Source of the DNA: Rhodococcus sp. (in: high G+C Gram-positive bacteria)
GTDB taxonomy: Bacteria > Actinomycetota > Actinomycetes > Mycobacteriales > Mycobacteriaceae
Length of the DNA stretch: 64,000 nucleotides
Direction of reading: 5' to 3'
NCBI RefSeq assembly: GCF_023264675.1
Contig: NZ_JAHFVG010000001.1
Coordinates: 266,453-330,452, forward strand
The position numbers and the translations under genes were made by a program. Of the stretch, positions 39,240-48,413 are shown piece by piece (the first letter of the stretch is position 1; each line of letters begins with the position of its first letter). The notes under the pieces are model-generated. The model was given only the letters and a program-made list of their open reading frames with translations. It did not search any database and had not been told where the DNA came from.

Positions 39240-41144
39240 TCACGCGAACTGCGACGAATACAACCTGTTGTACGGGCCGCCCGCTCCGACGAGCGAATCG
39301 TGGTCACCCTGCTCGACGATGTGCCCGTCCTCCATGACGACGATGAGGTCGGCGTCGCGGATGGTCGAGAGACGGTGCGCGATGACGAAGCTGGTGCGGT
39401 CGCTTCGGAGCGCCGCCGTCGCCTTCTGCACCAGCAGCTCGGTACGGGTGTCGACGGAGCTCGTCGCCTCGTCGAGGATCAGAATGAGCGGCTTGGCCAG
39501 GAAGGCGCGAGCAATGGTGATGAGCTGCTTCTCGCCCGCACTGACGTTGTTGCCCTCCTCGTCGATGACGGTGTCGTAGCCGTCGGGCAGCGAGTGCACG
39601 AACTTGTCGACATAGCTGACCCGCGCGGCTTCGAGGATTTCTTCCTCGGAGGCGTTCGGGTCTCCGTAGGCGATGTTGTCGCGGATGGTTCCGCCGAACA
39701 ACCAGGTGTCCTGGAGAACCATTCCGGTGCGTTCGCGGAGTTCGTCGCGTGACATGTCTCGGGTGTCGACGCCGTCGACGGTGATGCGCCCGGAGTCGAT
39801 GTCGTAGAACCGCATGACGAGGTTCACCAACGTCGTCTTGCCTGCACCCGTCGGACCGACGATGGCGACGAGGTGTCCCGGCTCGGCGACGAGCGAGAGG
39901 TCCTCGATCAACGGCTGATCCTCGCGGTAGCGGAACGAGACGTCCTCGAACGCCACTCGGCCGTAGTTCACCGGAGGAATCACCGGTTTGACGGGATCGG
40001 GCAATTCGTCGTCGGCGTCGAGCAGATCGAAAATCCGCTCCGCCGACGCCACCCCGGACTGCACCAGGTTCACCATCGAACCGACCTGGGTCAGTGGCTG
40101 GGTGAACTGACGCGAATACTGGATGAACGCCTGCACCTCACCGAGACTCAACGTTCCCGACGCCACCCGGAGGCCTCCGACGACGGCGATGATCACGTAG
40201 TTGACGTTTCCGAGGAACATCACGGCAGGCATGATCATGCCGGAGATGAATTGGGCCCGGTAGCTCGATTCGAAGAGCTTGTCGTTTCGCTCGCCGAACT
40301 CTCGTTCCACCTCGGCCTGCCGACCGAATGCCTTGACGAGCTCGTGGCCGGTGTAGGTCTCCTCGATCTGACCGTTGAGCTTGCCGGTGTACCGCCACTG
40401 ATCGACGAAGTGCGGCTGCGAACGTTTCGCGATCACGGCCGTGACGAGGAACGATGCCGGAACCGTCAGCACCGCAACGAGAGCCAGCAGAGGCGAGATC
40501 CAGATCATCATGCCCAGAATGCCGAGCACGGTCAGCACGGCGGTGATCAGCTGGCTCAGTGTCTGCTGCAGTGCGGTGGAGACGTTGTCGACGTCGTTGG
40601 TGACTCGGCTGAGCAGTTCACCACGAGTACGCGAATCGAAGTATTTCAACGGAAGTCGATGAATCTTGCGTTCGACGCTGTCACGCAGATTGCGGATGGT
40701 GCGCTGTAGCGCGATGTTGAGGATGTAGCCCTGCGCCCAGGCGAGAGCGGCCGACACCAGGTACAACGCCAACACGAACAGCAGGACGCGTCCGACCGCG
40801 CCGAAATCGATTCCGACGCCGGGCGTGACGTCCATTCCGGAGACAAGATCGGCGAACGTGCCCTGCCCTTGCGAGCGAAGATCGTCGACGGCTTGTGTTT
40901 TGGATACTCCCGCCGGAAGTTGGTTCCCGATCACTCCGTTGAAGATGAGGTTGGTGGCATGGCCGAGGATGTTCGGCGCCGCGACCGTCAGTACGACGCT
41001 CGCGATCGCAAACATCAGCATGATGCTCAGCAACATCTTCTCGGGTCGCAGCAATCCGATGAGTCGTTTGAGAGAGGGCTTGAAATTCTGGGCTCGTGTA
41101 CCGGGGGCATTGCCGGCAGGAGCGGCTGGTCCTGGCTTGGTCAC
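39240..41144 (-). CDS. Heterodimeric ABC exporter half, canonical ATP site
   Basis: About 634 residues: a six-span transmembrane domain (residues 50-370), then a nucleotide-binding domain. Walker A IVGPTGAGKTTLVN and Walker B LILILDEATSSVD with the catalytic Glu. Its own signature is degenerate (VSAGE instead of LSGGQ). The partner upstream has the reverse pattern. GTG 41144 overlaps the upstream stop (GTGA). Multidrug or lipid export is likely; substrate unknown. Confidence 0.9.
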   Translation of the reverse strand: MTKPGPAAPAGNAPGTRAQNFKPSLKRLIGLLRPEKMLLSIMLMFAIASVVLTVAAPNILGHATNLIFNGVIGNQLPAGVSKTQAVDDLRSQGQGTFADLVSGMDVTPGVGIDFGAVGRVLLFVLALYLVSAALAWAQGYILNIALQRTIRNLRDSVERKIHRLPLKYFDSRTRGELLSRVTNDVDNVSTALQQTLSQLITAVLTVLGILGMMIWISPLLALVAVLTVPASFLVTAVIAKRSQPHFVDQWRYTGKLNGQIEETYTGHELVKAFGRQAEVEREFGERNDKLFESSYRAQFISGMIMPAVMFLGNVNYVIIAVVGGLRVASGTLSLGEVQAFIQYSRQFTQPLTQVGSMVNLVQSGVASAERIFDLLDADDELPDPVKPVIPPVNYGRVAFEDVSFRYREDQPLIEDLSLVAEPGHLVAIVGPTGAGKTTLVNLVMRFYDIDSGRITVDGVDTRDMSRDELRERTGMVLQDTWLFGGTIRDNIAYGDPNASEEEILEAARVSYVDKFVHSLPDGYDTVIDEEGNNVSAGEKQLITIARAFLAKPLILILDEATSSVDTRTELLVQKATAALRSDRTSFVIAHRLSTIRDADLIVVMEDGHIVEQGDHDSLVGAGGPYNRLYSSQFA

Positions 41145-42871
41145 GACACTGCCACCGCATGCTGGGAGTCGACGATTTCCGCGTACGTCGGACACGACGC
41201 TATCAACTCGCCGTGTGTGCCGAGCCCCACCGGTTTACCGTCGTCGAGGACGAGAATCTGATCCGCGTCGATGATGGTCGAGACACGTTGGGCGACGACG
41301 ATCATGCTTGCGTCCTTCATGATCGGGCGCAGCGCCGCGCGGAGCTGCGAGTCGGTGGTGAGATCGAGCGCGGAGAAGGAGTCGTCGAACAGATAGACGC
41401 TCGGCTTGCGCACCAACGCGCGAGCGATGGCCAGCCTCTGCCGTTGACCACCGGAGACGGTGGTGCCGCCTTGGGACACCTCGGTCTCGAGGCCGTCGGG
41501 CATCTTGCGAACGAAGTCCGCGCCCTGGGCGATCTCCAGCGCCTCCCACAGTTCGGCATCGGTCGCATCGGACTTGCCGTAGCGCAGGTTGGATGCGATG
41601 GTGCCCGAGAACAGGTAGGGCTTCTGGGGAATCAGACCGATTGCGGACCGCAGCGAGTCGATGTCGAGTTCCCTGATGTCGGTTCCGCCGACGAGCACTT
41701 GCCCGGCCGAGACGTCGATGAGGCGGGGAATCAAGTTGATCAGCGTCGACTTGCCCGATCCCGTGCCGCCGATGATCGCCGTGACCTTGCCTGGTTCGGC
41801 CCGAAAGTTCACGCCGCACAGAACAGGGAACTCCGCTCCGGGGAAGGAGAATTCGGCGTTCCGCAGTTCCACGACACCCGGATCGAGCGAGAACGGCTTC
41901 GGGTCGACCGGCAGAACCACCGACGATTCGGTGGCCAGAACTTCGCTGATCCGATCGGCACACACCGAGGCGCGGGGCACCATCATCGCGATGAACGACG
42001 CCATCATGACCGACATCAGGATGAGCATGATGTAACTGAGAAGCGCGGTGAGTGCGCCGATCTCCATCGTGCCGTTGTTGATCGCGTGTCCGCCGAACCA
42101 GATGACGGCGACGCTGGTGACGTTGGAAATGAGCATGACCGTCGGGAACATGAGGGCCATCAGCCGCCCGACACGCAACGCCGCTGCGGTGAGAGAGTCG
42201 TTCGCGACGGCGAAACGGTCGATCTCCTTGCGCTCACGAACGAAGGCCCGCACGACGCGGATGCCGGTGATCTGTTCCCGCAGTACGCGGTTGACGGCAT
42301 CGATGCGCACCTGCATGGAGCGAAAGCCCGGCACCATTCGTGCCACGATCAGACCCATCGACAGCGCCAGCCCCGGTACCGCGATCAGCAGGATCCACGA
42401 CAGGCCGAGGTCTTCCCGCAAAGCCATCACCACGCCGCCGACACACATGATCGGTGCCATCACCACGATGGTGAACCCCATGACGATCAGAAGTTGCACC
42501 TGCTGAACATCGTTGGTGTTGCGGGTGATCAGTGACGGCGCGCCGAACTGGCCGACCTCGCGCGCCGAGAACGTTCCGACGCGATGCAGGATCGCCTTGC
42601 GCAGATCACGCCCGGCCCCCATCGCTGCCCTTGCACCGATCAACACGGCTGCGACCGAGCAGATGATCTGCACGAGCGAGACCAGCAGCATCCATCCGCC
42701 GGTGGTGAGGATGTAACCGGTGTCGCCTCGGGTCACACCGTTGTCGATGATGTCGGCGTTGAGGCTCGGCAGGTACAGCGAGGCCGCCGTGGCCACCAAC
42801 TGCAGCGCGATCAAGCCGGCGATCGCACGCTTGTAGGGGGCGAGATAGGTCTTGAGCAGCGGGATCAGCAT
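41141..42871 (-). CDS. Heterodimeric ABC exporter half, degenerate ATP site
   Basis: A 576-residue partner of the downstream half-transporter. A six-span domain is followed by a nucleotide-binding domain with Walker A IIGGTGSGKSTLIN, intact signature VSGGQRQRLAIARAL, but Walker B SVYLFDDSFSALD, where Asp replaces the catalytic Glu. This is the mark of heterodimeric exporters such as TM287/288 and BmrCD, in which only one ATP site hydrolyses. It starts the operon, 84 bases from the mmpL stop. Confidence 0.9.
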   Translation of the reverse strand: MLIPLLKTYLAPYKRAIAGLIALQLVATAASLYLPSLNADIIDNGVTRGDTGYILTTGGWMLLVSLVQIICSVAAVLIGARAAMGAGRDLRKAILHRVGTFSAREVGQFGAPSLITRNTNDVQQVQLLIVMGFTIVVMAPIMCVGGVVMALREDLGLSWILLIAVPGLALSMGLIVARMVPGFRSMQVRIDAVNRVLREQITGIRVVRAFVRERKEIDRFAVANDSLTAAALRVGRLMALMFPTVMLISNVTSVAVIWFGGHAINNGTMEIGALTALLSYIMLILMSVMMASFIAMMVPRASVCADRISEVLATESSVVLPVDPKPFSLDPGVVELRNAEFSFPGAEFPVLCGVNFRAEPGKVTAIIGGTGSGKSTLINLIPRLIDVSAGQVLVGGTDIRELDIDSLRSAIGLIPQKPYLFSGTIASNLRYGKSDATDAELWEALEIAQGADFVRKMPDGLETEVSQGGTTVSGGQRQRLAIARALVRKPSVYLFDDSFSALDLTTDSQLRAALRPIMKDASMIVVAQRVSTIIDADQILVLDDGKPVGLGTHGELIASCPTYAEIVDSQHAVAVS

Positions 42872-42954
42872 GATGGCCGAAGATTACTCGTACACATGAC
42901 TTACAGTCTCCATATTTTGTCGAGTGAACTTCAACCTTCGGCCATCGTGCCAGG

Positions 42955-45261
42955 TCAGACGCTTGCCGTGGCCTTGGGTGCCGCCTTCTCCAGCTTGGCA
43001 CCCTCGATGTCGACATTGGGCAGGATCTTGTCGAGCCACTTCGGCAACCACCACGCCTTGTCGCCGAGGAGTGCCATCACCGACGGAATGATCACCATGC
43101 GGACGACGAACGCGTCGAAGAACACCGCAGCCGCAAGCGCGAAACCGATCGACTTGATGAACGAGTCCGGCTCGGCCATGAACGCCGCGAACACCGAGAT
43201 CATGATGATGGCCGCCGACGTCACCACGCGGGCGCCGTACTTGAATCCGTTGACGACCGATTCCTTCGCCGGAGTGCCGTGCACGAACTCCTCGCGCATT
43301 CGCGAGACCAGGAACACCTGGTAGTCCATCGCAAGGCCGAACACGACACCGATGAGGAAGATCGGCATGAAGCTGACGATCGGCTGCGGATTGCTGATCA
43401 ATCCGAGCCCACCTTCTTGGAAGATGAACACCGTCGCCCCGAACGTCGCGAGAACGCTCAGCAAGAATCCGAGCGTCGCGGTCAACGGCACCAGGATCGA
43501 CCGGAAGACCACCATCAGTAGGACGAATGCCAGTCCGACGACCACGGCGAGGTACGGAACGAGTGCGTTCTGCAACCGCTCGGACACATCGAGTTCGAGC
43601 GCGGTCTGGCCGGTCACGCCGTAGCTGGCACCGGTGCTCTCGGTTACGCCGGATTCGGCGGCACGAAGGTTGGCGACGAGGTCCTTCGTCTCCTGACTGT
43701 TCGGACCGCTGGACGGGGTGACGAGGATCTGAGCGGTATCGCCTGCTTCGTTCACCGCCACGATCTGCGCATTCGCGACGTCGTCCTCTTCGTAGATCGC
43801 GTCGACAACCTTGCCGAACGCAGCCGTGCGATCGGCGTCGGCAACCTTCGAGGCGTCGACGATGGTCAGAAGCGGTCCACTCTTGCCGGGACCGAATCCT
43901 TCCTGCTCCAGGTCGTAGGCCTTACGAACGGACGTCGACGGGTCCGAGGTCGCGATGCTCGGCAGCGCGAGCGAGAGTCCTGTCGTGGGTCCGGCGATGA
44001 CGCCGAGGAGAACGATGCCGCCGATGAGGCCGATCGCGGGACGCTTGACGAGCAGGCGAGCCCACCGCAGGCCGTTGGTCGGCTTGGCGTCGGGATCCTC
44101 GGGATCGGTGGTGTTGACGAATTTGAGCTTGCCTCCAAAGGCCCTGCCCTTGTAGAGCCCCAGCATGGCGGGCAGGAACGTCAATGCGATCAACACCGCG
44201 ATCAACACCGCGAACGCGGCGGCGAGTCCCATCTGCGACAGGAATGGAATCCCGACGACACGGAGAGCGATGAGCGCGATCAATACCGTCGCGCCCGCGA
44301 AGACGACAGCCGAACCCGCGGTTCCGACGGCACGTCCGACGGCATCTTCGCGATCGTCGGTGAGAGTCAGCTCGTGGCGATATCGGGCGAGGATGAACAG
44401 CGAGTAGTCGATGGCGACTGCCAAACCGATCATGATCGCCAGTACCGGGGTGAACGTCGACAGGTCGGCAAATCCGGAGGCCGTCGTGATGGCCAGGCTG
44501 CTGACGCCGATGCCGACGATGGCGGTGATTAGCGGCAAGCTTGCTGCGGCGGCCGATCCGAACATGATGAGCATGACGACGGCGGCGACGGCCAAGCCGA
44601 CGAGTTCCGACGAGCCTCCGGGCGGTGCGGCACTCTGCGCGACGCTGCCACCGAGTTCGACGGTCAGTCCGGCGTCGCGGGCAGGTTGCGCTGCCGCGTC
44701 GAGATCCGAGCGCAGCTCATCGGTGACGTCGGCCAGTTCGACCGAGATCGGGACATCGAGCGTGCCGATGTTTCCGGTCGGGCTCAGCGGCGACAGAGCT
44801 GCGGCGTTGGCGGCAGCCACATCGGGCGCTGTGCCGTCCTCCTCGGCGACCTTGTTGTACTGATCGACGATTGCAGTGTTTCCCGCCACCGGGTTCGTCA
44901 ACGGCTTGGCACCACCCGGCTTGGCTGCCGCGTCGACGTCGTCGATCTTGTCGATGTCGGCGATCGTCGCGTCGATGGCTGCGGTGAAGGCAGGGGTGTC
45001 GAGGCTCTGACCGTCAGGCGCTTTGAACACGTATTGCGCGGATACAGCGCTGAGCGGATCCTCGGTTCCTCCGAAGCGCTCGCTCTGGAGGTCGAGAGCA
45101 GCCTGAGCGGGGGTGCCCGGGATGGAGAACGAATTGGCGGTCGGCCCGGACAGCGTTGCCGCGCCGACGCCCGCAAGAATGAGAATCGCCAGCCACAGCC
45201 CAAGGACTATGCCTTTCCGCCGGTAGGCGAACTTTCCGATCCGATACAGATAGGTGGCCAC
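42955..45261 (-). CDS. MmpL-family RND transporter
   Basis: About 768 residues from GTG 45261, with the MmpL layout: an N-terminal span (IGKFAYRRKGIVLGLWLAIL), an external domain, then two blocks of membrane segments. Motifs include GLAVAIDYSLFILARYRHEL and FGLAMDYQVFLVSRMREE, the paired GxxxDY motifs carrying proton-relay residues. MmpL proteins move lipids or siderophores to the cell envelope. It follows the TetR gene by eleven bases, with which it forms an operon, and a palindrome lies upstream of tetR. Confidence 0.92.
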   Translation of the reverse strand: MATYLYRIGKFAYRRKGIVLGLWLAILILAGVGAATLSGPTANSFSIPGTPAQAALDLQSERFGGTEDPLSAVSAQYVFKAPDGQSLDTPAFTAAIDATIADIDKIDDVDAAAKPGGAKPLTNPVAGNTAIVDQYNKVAEEDGTAPDVAAANAAALSPLSPTGNIGTLDVPISVELADVTDELRSDLDAAAQPARDAGLTVELGGSVAQSAAPPGGSSELVGLAVAAVVMLIMFGSAAAASLPLITAIVGIGVSSLAITTASGFADLSTFTPVLAIMIGLAVAIDYSLFILARYRHELTLTDDREDAVGRAVGTAGSAVVFAGATVLIALIALRVVGIPFLSQMGLAAAFAVLIAVLIALTFLPAMLGLYKGRAFGGKLKFVNTTDPEDPDAKPTNGLRWARLLVKRPAIGLIGGIVLLGVIAGPTTGLSLALPSIATSDPSTSVRKAYDLEQEGFGPGKSGPLLTIVDASKVADADRTAAFGKVVDAIYEEDDVANAQIVAVNEAGDTAQILVTPSSGPNSQETKDLVANLRAAESGVTESTGASYGVTGQTALELDVSERLQNALVPYLAVVVGLAFVLLMVVFRSILVPLTATLGFLLSVLATFGATVFIFQEGGLGLISNPQPIVSFMPIFLIGVVFGLAMDYQVFLVSRMREEFVHGTPAKESVVNGFKYGARVVTSAAIIMISVFAAFMAEPDSFIKSIGFALAAAVFFDAFVVRMVIIPSVMALLGDKAWWLPKWLDKILPNVDIEGAKLEKAAPKATASV

Positions 45262-45272
45262 AGAAGGTCTCC

Positions 45273-45896
45273 TCAGTTGGTTTTCGGTTCGCGCGGGTCC
45301 GGAAGCCCGGCTTGTAATTGATCGAAGGCATCTTCGACGAGCTGTTTCGGCGAAGAGTGTTCGTGTTGGTTGCTGATCCACAGCGTCAACGCAGCCGAGA
45401 CCGCGTTTCCCACTGCTACTTGAAGGAGGTTCGGATAGAGATCTCGGTCGATGTCCGTTCCGGTTCGTTCGGCGATGGCCTCGCCGAGTACGCGAGTCAA
45501 GGAGTGATGAACCTCGAACTTTCTTGCCATCACAGCGGGATTGGCTTCGATGAGCTGCGCGACGGCAAACGTTTCGGCGATGTCCCGTTCGGGATCAGTA
45601 GTGATGGTGACCGCGACATGACGGAGGGAATCCCAGATCGGTTCTTCGACGGGGCGAGCACGAAGGATCTCGAACCACTCGAGCGCCGACGCCTCGACGT
45701 GGTGCAGGACGGCTTCTTCTTTGTTGGCGAAATAGTTGTGGAACGTGCGAGTGGAAACGCCTGCCTCCGCCGCTATGGCGTCGGCAGTGACAGCATCGAG
45801 TCCACGCGCCTTGGCAAGGTTCACGGCGGCAAGACCGAGAGCGTCGCGGGTAGCGGCCTTCTTCTGATCACGAAGGCCGGAAGTGGGTGCAGTCAC
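45273..45896 (-). CDS. TetR-family regulator of mmpL
   Basis: About 207 residues from GTG 45896. Helix-turn-helix in residues 20-65: RDALGLAAVNLAKARGLDAVTADAIAAEAGVSTRTFHNYFANKEEA spread over this region. It precedes mmpL in the same operon and would repress it and itself. A perfect TTGCAGA-GT-TCTGCAA palindrome lies 20 bases upstream of the start. Confidence 0.88.
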   Translation of the reverse strand: MTAPTSGLRDQKKAATRDALGLAAVNLAKARGLDAVTADAIAAEAGVSTRTFHNYFANKEEAVLHHVEASALEWFEILRARPVEEPIWDSLRHVAVTITTDPERDIAETFAVAQLIEANPAVMARKFEVHHSLTRVLGEAIAERTGTDIDRDLYPNLLQVAVGNAVSAALTLWISNQHEHSSPKQLVEDAFDQLQAGLPDPREPKTN

Positions 45897-45915
45897 GCAC
45901 TCCAAGTTACGGAAA

Positions 45916-45931
45916 TTGCAGAGTTCTGCAA
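45916..45931. promoter_or_regulatory. TetR operator upstream of tetR-mmpL
   Basis: TTGCAGAGTTCTGCAA, seven-base arms with a two-base centre, perfect. A partial repeat of the half-sites (TTGC..TGCAAA) follows just outward, so two sites may exist. Confidence 0.6.
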
Positions 45932-45998
45932 GATTGCCGAGATGTGCAAAGTTGTAGAATCCATCACATCGACAGGCAGAAGGTATGACTCGTCACAA

Positions 45999-46454
45999 TC
46001 AGCGACGAGCCCACGCCGCCGGGTCGGAGATCAAATCGGAGACGAACGAGGGCATGTCGTCGTCGACGATGTCGGCGAGACTCACCTGCTCGAGCACCGC
46101 GCGCATGTTCGCCCGCACGGCCAACCACACCAGTTGCAGCGGTTTCGCCGGGCCGGGGTAGTCGACATCCTCGGGGCGTTGACCGCGCACCGACGCCAAT
46201 GGACCCTCCACCGCTCGCACGATGTCGGCGACGGAGATCTCGGCGGGAGATCGAGCCAGCCAATAGCCTCCATCCGGCCCGCGCCTACTGCGCACCAGAT
46301 CCGCCCGTCGAAGATCGGACAGCACCGACTCGAGGAACTTGTGAGGAATGTTCTGCGCACCGGCGAGCGCTTCCGCTTTGCCGGGAACCCCGCCTGCAGC
46401 CGCGAGTTCCACCAGAGTGCGCACGGCATAGTCCGCCTTGGCGGTAATGTGCAC
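45999..46454 (-). CDS. Rrf2-family regulator without FeS cysteines
   Basis: A 151-residue winged-helix protein of the Rrf2 family: MHITAKADYAVRTLVELAA, IPHKFLESVLSDLRRADLVRSRRGPDGGYWLA, and the dimerisation tail. It contains no cysteine at all, so it cannot hold a FeS cluster like IscR, NsrR or RirA; CymR-type or another ligand is more likely. The divergent PhyH gene and a shared palindrome at 46483 suggest it controls itself and that dioxygenase. Confidence 0.88.
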   Translation of the reverse strand: MHITAKADYAVRTLVELAAAGGVPGKAEALAGAQNIPHKFLESVLSDLRRADLVRSRRGPDGGYWLARSPAEISVADIVRAVEGPLASVRGQRPEDVDYPGPAKPLQLVWLAVRANMRAVLEQVSLADIVDDDMPSFVSDLISDPAAWARR

Positions 46455-46482
46455 GGCGAGCTCCTTCGGTGGGTGTCCCTAA

Positions 46483-46503
46483 TTCCTATCATTCTAATAG
46501 GAA
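46483..46503. promoter_or_regulatory. Candidate Rrf2 operator
   Basis: TTCCTAT-N7-ATAGGAA, a perfect seven-base inverted repeat in the divergent Rrf2/PhyH promoter, 28 bases from the Rrf2 start. AT-rich against a GC-rich background, as is usual for a promoter site. Confidence 0.6.
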
Positions 46504-46558
46504 ATAAGCGAACCGTTCTGCGCTGCACAAACGGCGGATCGGCACTAATTTTCTCTTC

Positions 46559-47398
46559 ATGATCAACGAGCACGGCATCTTCGACGCCTCCGACACCGCA
46601 TCGATTTCCTGGTTCTACTCGATGTACGGGTACGCCGTCGTGCGCAACCTGTTGACCGACGAACAGCAGAACGCGATGGAACGCGAATGCGTCGACGCTC
46701 AGGCCTCCGTCGTAGCCGGTGAGCTGGCAGAACGCTACGGATCGACGGTCTTCCTCGACGAAGCTGCGAAGGCCGACAAGTTCGCCAACTACGTCGAGTA
46801 CGTGAACGAACTCTCCCCCGCCGTCCGCGACGCAGCGAATCACCCTGCGCTACTGAGCATTCTGAACACCGTGCTCGGCGAGCAGCTGTGGCTCCGAGAC
46901 AGCGAACAGTTCGGAATCGTCTACCAGGACGCGCGGCCCGGCAAGGAATCCGGCTACACCCGCATCGGCTGGCATTCCGATTGGCAGGCGAGCCCCAGTC
47001 TCGACGTCTGGCCGTCGACTGCCTTCACCTTCCACATCGACGGCACGTCCCCGGCGAACGGCTTCCTCCGCGTCGTCCCGGGCAGTCACCTGTGGGCCAC
47101 CCCTGCCCCGTACCGAAACATCAACGGCGTCACCGTGCCCGACACCGCCAGACCCACCGGTGGACGCTCGACGATGCCGCCGCCCTTCCCGATGCCGCTC
47201 GGCTTCGAGAAGATCCCCGGCGAGGTGGCCGTCTACGTCGAGCGCGGCGATGTGATCCTGCACGACGCCTACCTGTGGCACTCCGCCGCACGGGCAACCG
47301 ACGACCACGCCACCCGCCGACACGTGCGCGGCGGGTGGTTTGCCGGCACCACACCGCCCGCGGGGGTCGAGGAGTTCATCAAGAACGCCGCACGCTGA
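46559..47398 (+). CDS. Phytanoyl-CoA dioxygenase (PhyH) family Fe(II)/2-oxoglutarate enzyme
   Basis: A 279-residue oxygenase. Iron facial triad His139-x-Asp141 in RIGWHSDWQ and distal His241 in YLWHSAARA; an Arg for 2-oxoglutarate follows in RRHVRGGW. A double-stranded beta-helix between them. The substrate may be a lipid, ectoine-like compound or small acid; the sequence does not settle it. Divergent from the Rrf2 regulator with a shared palindrome. Confidence 0.85.
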   Translation: MINEHGIFDASDTASISWFYSMYGYAVVRNLLTDEQQNAMERECVDAQASVVAGELAERYGSTVFLDEAAKADKFANYVEYVNELSPAVRDAANHPALLSILNTVLGEQLWLRDSEQFGIVYQDARPGKESGYTRIGWHSDWQASPSLDVWPSTAFTFHIDGTSPANGFLRVVPGSHLWATPAPYRNINGVTVPDTARPTGGRSTMPPPFPMPLGFEKIPGEVAVYVERGDVILHDAYLWHSAARATDDHATRRHVRGGWFAGTTPPAGVEEFIKNAAR

Positions 47399-47461
47399 CC
47401 GTCGGGGGTCGGGGTTTCTGACCGACCCGACGCCCACCACTATGGCCTCGATCACACAGTA

Positions 47462-47490
47462 GCGTTACACTGAGCATTCAAGTGTCACGC
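47462..47490. promoter_or_regulatory. Imperfect palindrome before the sterol-desaturase-family gene
   Basis: GCGTTACACT-N9-AGTGTCACGC, nine of ten positions pair. It ends just before the AAAGGAG ribosome site of the gene at 47505, a place where a TetR-type repressor often binds. Confidence 0.5.
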
Positions 47491-47504
47491 AAAGGAGCGG
47501 TCGG

Positions 47505-48413
47505 ATGTTCGCGTGGGTGGAATCTGTCTGGAACGCACTCCCGGAACCCCTGCGCGATCCGGTAGCCCTGGCGATTCCCGCGTTCGCCCTGCTGCTTGCC
47601 ATCGAGTGGTTCGCCGCTGCGAAGTTGGAAGACGGCGAGCGCGGTAGCTACACGGGATCCGATGCTCGGGCGAGCCTCGGCATGGGCTTGGTGTCGATCG
47701 CGACGACGACGGTGTGGAAGACGCTCGCCCTGTTCGGGTACACCGCGCTGTACGTGTACGTCGCACCGTGGCATCTGCCTGCCGACGCCTGGTACACGTG
47801 GGTGATCTTGATCCTGGGCGTCGACATCCTCTTCTACACCTATCACCGGATCGCGCACCGTACGCGGATCATCTGGGCGACGCATCAGGCCCATCACTCG
47901 AGCGAATACTTCAACTTCAGTACGGCACTGCGTCAGAAGTGGAACAACAGCGGCGAGATCATCATGTGGCTTCCGTTGCCGCTGTTGGGAATTCCGCCAT
48001 GGATGGTGTTCGTCGGGTTCTCCGTGAATCTGGTGTACCAGTTCTGGGTTCACACCGAACGAATCGACCGACTCCCCCGGCCGTTCGAATTCGTCTTCAA
48101 CACGCCGTCACACCATCGGGTCCATCATGGGCGCGATCCGCAGTATCTCGACAAGAACTACGGCGGCATCTTCATCATCTGGGACCGCATCTTCGGCAGC
48201 TATGCCGACGAGGTCGACCGCCCACACTACGGCTTGACCAAGCCGGTGCAGACGTTCAATATCTGGACCCTCCAGACACACGAATACCGCTCCATCGCAA
48301 GGGATGTAGCGGCATCGCGGTCGTGGAAGGATCGGCTCGGTTTCGTTGTCGGTCCGCCGGGGTGGACGCCGAGCAGACGAGAAACGAAGAAAGCTACTAC
48401 GAGTTCAAGTTGA
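47505..48413 (+). CDS. Sterol desaturase / fatty acid hydroxylase family membrane diiron enzyme
   Basis: A 302-residue protein with four or five membrane spans and the histidine boxes of the family: YHRIAHR, ATHQAHHSSEYFN, and NTPSHHRVHHGRD. These bind two irons and hydroxylate or desaturate lipids. ATG 47505 has AAAGGAGC about seven bases upstream. The last 17 bases overlap the convergent YceI gene. Confidence 0.9.
   Translation: MFAWVESVWNALPEPLRDPVALAIPAFALLLAIEWFAAAKLEDGERGSYTGSDARASLGMGLVSIATTTVWKTLALFGYTALYVYVAPWHLPADAWYTWVILILGVDILFYTYHRIAHRTRIIWATHQAHHSSEYFNFSTALRQKWNNSGEIIMWLPLPLLGIPPWMVFVGFSVNLVYQFWVHTERIDRLPRPFEFVFNTPSHHRVHHGRDPQYLDKNYGGIFIIWDRIFGSYADEVDRPHYGLTKPVQTFNIWTLQTHEYRSIARDVAASRSWKDRLGFVVGPPGWTPSRRETKKATTSSS

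Noticed and set aside
41096..42535. A 479-codon plus-strand frame
   Set aside because: It is antisense to the ABC exporter, whose Walker motifs are clear. Arg/His-rich composition is typical of a GC mirror frame.
45989..46009. Terminator hairpin CTCGTC-N9-GACGAG at the Rrf2 stop
   Set aside because: The stem is only six bases with a nine-base loop and no T-run; too weak to call.
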